Shown here: one piece after another, positions 54,183-64,000 of the stretch
Layout of the letters: every line of letters begins with the position of its first letter
Numbering within the stretch: position 1 is the first letter of the stretch
DNA from: Nautilus pompilius
Lineage: Eukaryota > Mollusca > Cephalopoda > Nautilida > Nautilidae
Assembly (NCBI GenBank): GCA_018389105.1
Contig: JACATO010001062.1
Location: 124,001 to 188,000 of the forward strand
Reading direction: 5' to 3'
DNA: 64,000 nt
Translations under genes and position numbers: made by a program
The notes under the pieces: generated by a model
Seen by the model: the letters and a program-made list of their open reading frames with translations, nothing else
The model's database searches: none
What the model was told of the DNA's origin: nothing

Positions 54183-57100
54183 AGTAAGGCTATGGGCACC
54201 TGCTGATAAACTTAAGATATAGTATCCGTAACATGTTTAGAGCAAAGCATCTTGTTAAGCACTTTACTAAATACATAAGAACCACTTGGCCACTACTAGA
54301 GGTGGTAAGAGAAACAGAACGTGGCTATTCTTTCTTGACATAAACTTGGATACAAAGACAACCCCAACCAACCAACCATTAGATTCAAGTCCTGCTCAGC
54401 CAGACAATAAAGCGCTGAATTCTAAATCATTCGAAATGTGCGTGACTATGGAGATTTTAAGTTGATAATGAACACTGTGTTTACATTATGCCCTGGTCAA
54501 CTGTCCTTTGTCTTTTCTTAAATTCTCCACATAATCTCTCTTCTCAATATCAAGTACATTTATGATGAAATTAGGTTTGGGATATAGTTTTCTATTAGTT
54601 CATCTGGTGTCAGAACCATTTAAAAAATGAAAATGACAGATATGGAGCCAGGGACGGCAATGATGATTAAAAAGATTATCTTCATGATTTTTGAATCTCT
54701 GGACAGGTGCTATCAGTCCATGTAGGGGTTGGTACACAGGTAGAAAAAAGAAGATCTATTTAAAATATCACATTTGTTTAACACTCCCGTTGCAATATGC
54801 TTTATGCATATATTTTTTATAGAAAACAAGAAAAAGATAAATTTCCAAAGAAGTCTTGCTTTCCTTACCAGCTGTTTATTATAAGAGGTTAAGATCTTAT
54901 GAGTATAACTCGACGTACCTGCTGAACTTACACACTTAGAATAAATACTTGCTACATATTTGTTAATTAAATGTGAAAGAAAATACCCGGAATTGAATGG
55001 AACTCTAATATGATATCAATTAGGGAATGCATTCACTGTTTGCTCTACCTATAAGTGAAAGTTTGGTCACAATCACATCATTAGTTACACTCGGTGGATA
55101 TTTCTTTTTTCTCTCTCTGAAAATTCACATCAGGCAGCCAGGATCTTTTTGCGCGTGCATGCGAGAGAGAAAGAGGGAGAGGGCGTTTGTGTTCAATAAA
55201 AAACAAATTAATTAATTAATAGTAGTTAATAAAGATCTTGGAGGCTGAGAAATCTGCTGGAAAAACTGGCTCAGGCATGAATTCTCCTGTCAGTGATGTA
55301 TAATTATTTCCATGGCAATCAGGAAGGGGTTATTTTAGAAGGTGCCATAGCCAGCATTATCAGTGGCTTACCCTGAGGTACAGTTTTTGGCTCCATTCTC
55401 TCATTATATGCTCACAGGAGGACATTTTTACAGCTGATACAGAACTGCGTGGCAGTTGGGGCGATCTTAAGAGCTTAAAATCAGACCAACAGCAAAACAA
55501 CAGTCGGCGTCCCTAGAGATCTGGATGAGCCTGGTTTAGAAAACTGTTTGTTTGTTTAGCTGAGACCTAACTGATGAGCTTAGAAGTTTTTCTCAGGTAA
55601 AGCCAAACCATCTCTAAACATCCTTAACATTGGAGCAGAATAAACAAATGTCAGACTAAACTGGATGGCTGGAGATCGATTCTCTTCCTTAGCAGTTGGG
55701 CCAGACACCTCGGACTCCCTAAAACTCACCTGACAACAACCTGTGCCTTTCAATGCTGCTCACATGTGACGATAGCTACCCACCTTCTGTAATCATACAC
55801 ATGGTGTACTATATTTGCACACCTACAAGCTTCCTGTCTTATCTTTTGATAGGACTTTTTACCATAACAATGGATGGGTGATGTGCTTCCTATAGAACCA
55901 AACTGACACTAGTGAATGTTGATAGAAATTCTAATTTCCTCTCGTAAGACCTTGGTTCTTCTTCAATACCTTAAATATGTTGTGCGGCAGACATCACATC
56001 CATATTTAAGGAGGAATATCAGTCATTTGAAAAAGTTCATCATGGATTCTCTAGGTTTACTAATAGTTTACATTCTAGATGATTGAGAGAAATCCGATAG
56101 TATTTTTAACAATAACCCAGCCCCTATGTGTATGATGGTATAAATTTTTTTGGCAATCAGCATTATTCACCAGTGCCATCATATAATCACAGGCACTATA
56201 AACTGGCTACAGTTTCAACATTGTTTGATATTTAAAATAATATTTTAGCAACAGAATGAGGTTAATAACATCAGTGCATAGAACAATCTAACAAGTCACT
56301 TTCCCCATGGACTTACTGTCTCTTCCTAACGGCCAAAGTCAACCCAACTTACTTAACAGAGTTGACAATAAAATGAGCTCAGTACATAAACATGCAGCAA
56401 GTAAAATGTCTGAAGACAAGGTTGGAGAAACAGACTGTAAACAGTTGGCCTATCATCAGCTTGATTCAGATGTCATCCGTTTTCTGGACTCGACAGAAAC
56501 AGAATCCAGACTGGCTGTTTTGCTCAAAAGCCAACTTAAATACACCTAATTCAAGTCAGGAAAAATCACCAATACACGTAAGTGAACACTACGCTAGTAT
56601 ATCCTTGGTTGTGCCATTCTAAGTTGCGATAATACACAATTCGATGCATACCGGTCGCATTCTTGTTGACAGATGTCTAAAAATGCAACAGCACCTGAGG
56701 CATCAGTTCACTGTCTGTAAAGGAGTAAAGAACCTGTGCACATAACAAACAAAACTGTACTTTATTTACCTTACACAATGGAAAGAAAGAGAGAATAATA
56801 AAAACCACAAATAATTAGATATTCAAGAAGTCCTCTCAATTCTCTTTGCTGTTATTTCTTTTTCCAATGCACTTTAGATTTTACAGATTCATACTGGGCT
56901 AGCTTGATAATAATAATAAGCCGCTCTCTAGCTAACGTGTATTATCGAGGGAAAGAGATCAGGACAACATGACACACGGAAAAACCGGTGTAGTTACGCG
57001 ATGTTACAATCAGGATTGCTGTCTGTAGGAGGTTTTTCCAAAAGATGTTCACTCAATCCAAGTGCTGTAATAGAAAAACGAACCACCTCATTGTTGTTGT

Positions 57101-60100
57101 TAATATTACAGCCAGGGACTTAATAATAAAAGCAAACAAACCCTGTAACACAGAATAAGCCATAACGAGCTGAGAAAGATGCGAAACGACATTAGAGATG
57201 GAATACTGATTCTCAGAGAGGTCCCTCAAGACCTAGAAAGATATGTAAATAATGCCATTAATTTGTAAAGTATTTATACCAGGCATTAAAATCCATGTTA
57301 AAAAAAAATAATCAAATGTGTTTAAAATTAAAAACTAAAATACTGGCATAAAATACATCAAGGAAGTCCTAAGAGAACACTGGAAAGTTTCACTCATTCA
57401 TAATCCTCTCTCTTTTTCTAAAAAAACCCTCTACAGAAAATTAATTTTTAAGAAATTACCCTTTACCATGTTGTTGTTGTTGTTGTCATTGATGCTTTAC
57501 TGGTGATAGGCAGACAGGCTCCGTAGTCACTTGCTGGAACCACAACAATTCCACGTGATTAGAGAGGATGCACATTAGCAGAAATTATAATCACAGTCCA
57601 CTTGCTTGTTGAGGAAAATCTTTAAGATCTCTCCAAGATTAACTAGTTGTGTGGGTAAAACACTGAATATAAGCAGAAAATAAGGGGAATATAAGAAGTG
57701 ATAGCAAGAAACACACACACATTCATAACTAAATAAATCAAGTAAAGCTGAAATTTTTTTCACTGTGTGGTCTTTGGGCATAATCTTCTGGCTCTGTCGC
57801 CTGAAGCAGAATTGCCAAAAGCTGGCAATTAAAGAGAGAAAAACAACAACAACAAAAAAAAGGGGGGCCATTGTCTATCATAGATGTTTTAAAAAAATTT
57901 GCCTCCATCTAAGGGAAGCTGTGGTTAGCCACACAGCCTTCAGTCTACCCAAGTTCCGGAAAAAACTTGTGACAGCCTGTACAGAAATACTAGAAATTTC
58001 TAGCATGTAAACTGGCTAAAGCAGCTGTAACTTAAAAGGAAACTTGCCTAAGCAGCTTGGAGCATTAAACAGATGTTAAAAGTCACGTTGATTATCACAT
58101 ATTTTCCACGTGTCTAATCTTTTCAAGGCCTGCCCAATCGCCACGGCCGTTCAGATACGGCCGAAGACTGAAATCGCATTAAAGTCTAACAGCAAGTTTC
58201 TGTTATTTTGGTTGTATTATGGGACATCACGAAATAATTCAGTATTTCGTCATTCGGATCACAAAGAAAAAAACAATCCCCGCAAACAGCTGGGCTGATT
58301 GGCACGCAGGTCTAAAGAGGCAAAGTTAAGAGTTACTGTTCAACAACACACAAGTAATGATGAATGGAGAGCCGGAATTTCTCTCTTAGAAAAAAGGTAT
58401 ATTTCACTACTGAAGGCTTTATTTCCTGAGCCGCATTTGACAAGAGCTCCGATAGGTTGTTGCCGCTGAGAAGCACTCCTGGACAACCAAACGTTTGAAT
58501 TAATGTGATAAAGCAACATATTAATGCTGATTGGGAAAAAAAAGAGGAGGAGGAAGTACCAAACCAAACGAAATGCGAGAGAAATCGTAGAATGTGTTCG
58601 CATTTTCCTGCACAGTAAATATTAACAACAAGAATGAGGGCCTTGGAATTGACAAAAATTATATTCAAGTTTTAACAAGTTCCACATGGCCTGTTTACTC
58701 AAGTTAGAACAAAGCTTCACAAAGTTAAAACAGTGTGTCCAAACCTAATCGTTCCTCTTCACACCAGAGCCATCCAATAGCCTGTTTTTCCTAACCCGTT
58801 TTTGACAGAGATAAATGCAGAGTCAGCGAAACCTCAGTGAATTTTCCATAACTTACGCTGTTTTATAGCAGCGATAGAGCTGCAGGGATGTATAAGCCGT
58901 TCCAACGGTTTTTCCTCTTTTAAAGTCGAAGTTTAAGAAAAACTATCTCGCTGATCCTGAACAAGACAAAAATAATTCAAGAACAGGAAAGTTCTTTACT
59001 ATTTAATATGGGTCACTAGTGAAGAAATTCTTTAAATATCTTTATGACCCATTCGTAATGGGGTTGTTTTTCCTTTTATGGGTTCTAACCCTGTAACTAG
59101 TCTAAAATACTGGGGTAGCTCAGGTTTTTAAAACGTTAACAATGTTGTAGAATCGCTCAGAAAGAAAATGAAGATCATGCTAAGAGTTGCAAGCATTTCT
59201 TTCGGTGCTGAAGGGTTATTTCTCGCTCAAGATGAAGTGTACATATGATTCTTTTAAAATAAACATGGACATACTCAGTGTTATTTAAAATAAAGTTACA
59301 AGATATATAACTGATGTTCTATATTAGCACACCTGTTATCAGTCTTTTAAGAAAAAATACTTTGGTTCCTGTTACACTACATCTTCAGAGTAAAGCAACT
59401 GAATATATTAAAAAAATCAGATGTCAAAAGGTGGATCACCCCACACAAATTACAAAACAAAATGTTCTTTGTTTACTCAAATTAAAGAATACAAACAGGT
59501 GATCGAGAAGTCTGAAATAAATGAGCTCAAAGAGAATCCTGAGAGAGAGTTATTGACAGAGACGTAGCAGTTAGCACCATAGGGTATTACCACAAAATGT
59601 TATAATCAATGAAGACCTCATTCAGACAATCCTCAATATTTATTCAACCTAGCAAATGAAACATTAACTACATTACCTCAGGCATCAGTGTGGATATACA
59701 TATGATGAAGCAGTAGAAAAGGTTTGCTGATGCAGGAGTATACATACAAACCAAAGGGAGATTAGAGCAGAGATACTGGCTAGAGATCATCTGTAGAAGA
59801 TACCATGCAAAGACAGTTGCATTTTTAAACGGCTTAGAAGACCTGCTTTGACAGGGGCACCTGTCCTCCCTGATACTAACTCTCTCCTACAATCTCGAAG
59901 ATTTCAGAAAAATTGGTTAAAAAGAGCAACAAATACATAGTGTATTCATTCATAGAACTATCCAAAAGATGTTTCACATCTATATTGCAATGGTCTACAA
60001 AACAAAGAAAAAAATGTTGTTAAACCAGCAAATAAATTACCTCAACGAGCTGGTATTGGCGACTTGAGCATAAAAGGATGTGAAATGGAAAAACGAAGCA

Positions 60101-63100
60101 GCCATAGAGACTTGAATCCAAAAATAACATTTTAATTTGAAGAAATTAGAATCAAGAAATGTGTAAAGAGATTTCCCCTAAGTTATCCATTTCTAAACAC
60201 CTAGGCTCACAGGAAAGGAGTAGTCACTTCAAAGATATCCCAAATGCCATGTGGATGAAACTTTTCAACACTATCTCAGATAATGCCCAAGACAGACAAA
60301 TCCGTCATGGCAGCAGATCTGTTCCCAGTACTGCTGAGATGCTTTTATTTTTTAAAAAAAACACAACACTAAACCGATAATACAGTTTCTAAGGCTGAAA
60401 CACAATCTCTCAGGAGGACCACAGAAGTGATATTTCTGTGCTTCCATGTTTACTTCGTTCATAAATGGAGGCAATACAGATTCAGCGCTACCATGCCTAT
60501 CCGTATTTTCTGATGCATCTTTCCAAAAAAATGGCATCTGAAGGTGTTTATCATTTTCTGGTACCTATAACCTCATTTTTCATCCAAATGCTTTCAAATT
60601 TGGAATACAGCCTGACCAAAGCCTGTTAAATGCATGGTCATAAATAGGTTTTGCTATCTATATTAGTTTCTAAACTGTGAGTAAATAGAACTAATTTTGT
60701 GATTCACAAAATTCCAAAGATTAAGAAAAAGTATAAAAGAAAAAAATAAAACAGGTGAAAAACCGCATTCAAACAAGCGCCATCTTCAAATAAAAAAACA
60801 AAAAACAAATTCAATTTAGGTGTATAGTCGAGATGAATACTGCATGATTTTGCATATTCATAGAGGCGGCAATGTTACCATAGCAACTATGCACACAATA
60901 AACCGTGAATCTGCATATCAAGCATATCTTAGAACTTTCCTTCCAAGTTAGTTTAAAATGCCAAATTTGAGGTATTTTCCCAGAGTCGCAGAGACATCCT
61001 TCAATTAAGAGAAAAAGAAGAAAAAAGAACGTCACAGCGTCAGTCTGTAAAACAACTGGAGGTCAGCAACACTGTGAGGCTAAAATAACTCATGGTCCCC
61101 AAGTATGTTCTTTTGTTGTTGTCGGAAAAACTTTCTGGCTGATATTTCGGTTATGTTATAAAGCATGCATGCTGCTTTATAAAAGTATAATTGATAAATA
61201 TGCTAATTCTCTCCCAACAAATAAACAATCCGAAACAACAAAAAAAAAGAGAGAGTTATTTTTACATTCAGCATGCGCAGTAATAGCAAAGATATAAAAA
61301 TCGCCATTGTTTTTTTCCTACTGTTCACACAGTTGAACGATAAAGAAGTTTCTCTGTTCTCTTTGCAGTTGGTTAATTTTATTTGACAACTGCCTCCTTA
61401 ATCAAAAGCCATTAGCCAACAGAAGCTGCCGTAGATATAATTTCCTTTGATGATGCTTTCAGAAACCATGACACATGACTGTTTCCAAATTTAGCCCATT
61501 GTCTTGCTCATCACCTAAGTATGGTTCGTTGAATGTGTCGCTACCTCATTGGCTACCTCACCCAAGGATTAATTCCAACACATCATCTGGGTCAGCTTCT
61601 ATACTATGTGATTAATTTGTTTGAGGCTTTTCTGCTGAAAAATCTATAATTCAGTGCAGTTTTATTGCACATAGGCTAGACACCGCCGCCCTGCACTTGA
61701 ATGGGAGGATGGGGGGGGGGGAGAGTCTAAAAACTCAGTTTGAACTTATCGTCATCAGAACACAATGGCGAATCTCCAGTGAGTAATATAACTCGACTCG
61801 TTGACCCAAATTCCCACAACGGTTTAATGAGGCGATGAGGTGTTCTTCTACGACTCATGACAAATATTACACTCGCTTCTTATCAAAACTCAAAAAGATA
61901 ATTTGTAATCAAATACAATACAACCCCCTTTTTAAAATTAATAACCCGTACCTCAAAATGAGCATGTTAAAAATTTAATCTCACAGCATGACTCATGCTT
62001 TTGTCTCGTGAACAGGCCTGGTGTCATATGCTGATAGACCATTTTTGTCAATGCATATCCAGTTGTAGTTTTCTGTTTAGGCATTCACACTTTGCTGAAC
62101 AAAAGTGTCCAAAAAATTAGCAGAAGTGCTAGAAACCATCTGCACCTGTGTGTGTGTGTGTCTGTCCTGCTGACATGTCTGCCATCTATAACTGATCCAC
62201 CAACAAAAAAGGGGAAAGGAATGAAAGAAAAAAAATAGTAGTACAAAAATATCAAAGAAACTATGTGTAAGTCTTATTAATATATTTCCTTAGCCCAGTA
62301 ATATAGAAAATACAACGAGACCTTCACGACGTTTTCTTTGTCTTGAATGGTCAAAACATAAAGCTGTTCAAAATGGTGTTCATCATCAATTGTCTTGGAA
62401 ACAAAATCACATACCCGCCCTCAAACAAACAAACAGCCCAGAAGTAATGCTTAAACAGATATACTGGTGATAGTTTGCCCCTTCCCCCATTTTTATCTTG
62501 CCATCAAAAACTACTCGCTATACTGGAAACGGTTGTCTTGGTACTAGGTTACCATTCAATCATGACGATATTTAGACGAAGGTTGAGAAACCTTTGGTCA
62601 CAGAACTTAAAATGTACACTATTTATTTTTAAAAAAAGTAACTCTTTTATTTGAAAATAATTACTCTCACAGGCAGGTGACATCATGTGATTTGAAATAA
62701 ATGGAAGCAGAGAATTTTAAAAAGTAATGAATGCCGTGCCATCATCATAATTTTTCATTCTTTTATAATTTCTTTCTATCTGTGTAATAACTACAGATCA
62801 AGAATAGCCCCGCAGAGTCAATAGCCAGACATGATGATCGTAGAATGTAACTCAGAGAGATGAGAATACCCCCTTAAAGTTAAGGGTGGAGAAATAAAAA
62901 AAAAACAAACTAGGAGTTCTTAGAATAATTCATTCAGATGGACCGGTACAAAAGAGCAAGAGAAAGCTACGCAACTGGCTGGTCACCATGATCACTAAGC
63001 ATGCTAACTCTGATGTTTATGGAGGAATTATGAATTGCTTGCTTGCAGAAGCCATAGTGAAGAGAGTCCACACATTTTATTCCAGTAGGGAAAAAAAAAG

Positions 63101-64000
63101 CAAAACTACAAGAGAGTCTAAACAAAATGGTGGTGAATGTGTAGTCAGGGCTAGTACGTACATACCTCTTATACTTTCTTTCTCTTGGGGACAAACTGAA
63201 CTTAGGCAGCAATGGGCAAAGGTGTTCACTAAAATAAATCTGCAAAAATAAAAACAGACAGATTATAATAGTGTAATGTTTTGCTTATAATCTAGTTTAA
63301 AGGCGCACACAAAGTCATCACAGTCGATATAAGAATCCAATGAGCGTTAATTTTTTATATTGTTTTAGGATTTGCTAACAATGTTTGAAGATTACTACCA
63401 TATTTGCAGTTCACTTTTTAAACATCTTCTAGTGAGGACCTCCTTTGAAAGAAAAGAGGGTAGAAGATTCACAGTTTTCAACATGAAGCCACCAGTTTTT
63501 ACTTCCTTTGTGCCCTAAACAGGACCCGTTATCCAGAGAAAGCCACTGGTGACATTCTCAGAAAGATGCACCAGCAGCCAGTTTAAAACCAACTTTTGCT
63601 TAAATTTTGCTCGAAGTGATCAGAATCATTGCCGTGATTTATATAGGAGATTTTAATATCAGAAAATCAGAGAATTCCTGTATGAACGGGGCCAAGTTAA
63701 TTAGATTTCAGCTAAGTAATTTTGACAAATAATCTGTCTTGCTACACAAGCTTGTGATTAGTCTAACCACAGGGAGGCTGCTTGATACTGTGTCAGTTCA
63801 CTTCCCTCTCAGGACGTTTTGTAGACAGCCGGGGTTCCTCACCTCCCCATACACCAGTTAGCTTAAGTTGTGTTATAATGCCAACTATACACTTTATTAT
63901 AATGCCAACCTAAAATTATAAAAATAAAGTTTTAATATACACAACAATTAATACCTATTCCTTATTACACTGGTCAACAAAATTAAATGTATTATACTCA
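54183..64000. other. AT-rich DNA with no recognised gene
   Basis: About 10 kb without identifiable exons. Isolated ORFs of 60-110 codons occur on both strands; the most coding-like is an 80-codon plus frame at 56307-56549. Microsatellites include GA at about 55164-55183 and TG at about 62149-62160, and a G run at about 61711-61720. It could be intron or UTR of the minus-strand gene ending at 51345. Confidence 0.45.

Noticed and set aside
57060..57232. Possible minus-strand exon (VLRDLSENQYSISNVVSH) after a good acceptor at 57234-57233
   Set aside because: No usable donor follows and no neighbouring exon supports it.
60159..60537. Two adjacent ORFs of 60-73 codons on opposite strands
   Set aside because: Neither has convincing splice sites or a recognised domain; AT-rich chance ORFs or UTR are more likely.

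Overview
The window is intron-rich animal nuclear DNA. Three protein genes can be read by joining exons at GT-AG splice sites: an LRR-ROCO protein of the MFHAS1 type, a PPP1R15 (GADD34/CReP) eIF2-alpha phosphatase regulator, and HPS5, a subunit of the BLOC-2 trafficking complex. All three are metazoan families with no lab-strain or bacterial features around them. The AT-rich introns, abundant poly-purine and microsatellite DNA, tRNA-derived SINEs, pogo/Tigger and piggyBac-like elements, and a recurring AGTTAYYTCCCTTGAA motif (a repeat end I associate with molluscs) suggest a lophotrochozoan, most likely a mollusc. The species cannot be fixed from the sequence.

Layout. 1-3607 is non-coding DNA or 3' UTR with no recognised gene. 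3608-6763 (minus) is the two-exon LRR-ROCO gene. 6764-11248 is a GA/GACA repeat followed by AT-rich intergenic DNA. 11249-15756 (minus) is PPP1R15 in two coding exons; its leader (about 15757-15930) carries two short upstream ORFs, and a CRE/CCAAT cluster lies further upstream near 16660. 16826-19940 is about 3.1 kb of imperfect purine-only tandem repeat; the long ORFs in it are artefacts. 20521-22430 is a near-complete but frameshifted Tigger/pogo transposon with TIRs and a TA target duplication. 22431-26189 is GC-richer DNA with SINEs and repeats, ending at the HPS5 start. 26190-51208 (plus) is HPS5 in 26 coding exons whose phases all agree (4650 nt, 1549 residues). Its introns hold a 17-copy minisatellite, two piggyBac-like MITEs, a pogo-like TIR fragment and a second Tigger relic. 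51345-52486 (minus) has one or two probable exons of an unidentified convergent gene. 52487-64000 is AT-rich with one more piggyBac-like MITE and no recognised gene.

The three genes do not form a pathway. PPP1R15 brings PP1 to phospho-eIF2-alpha to end the integrated stress response. HPS5 works in biogenesis of lysosome-related organelles. The ROCO protein is probably a signalling GTPase scaffold. The most interesting points are a perfectly spaced C-terminal RING-H2 motif on HPS5, giving it the propeller-solenoid-RING layout of HOPS/CORVET subunits, and the two-uORF leader plus intron-split PP1-docking motif of PPP1R15.
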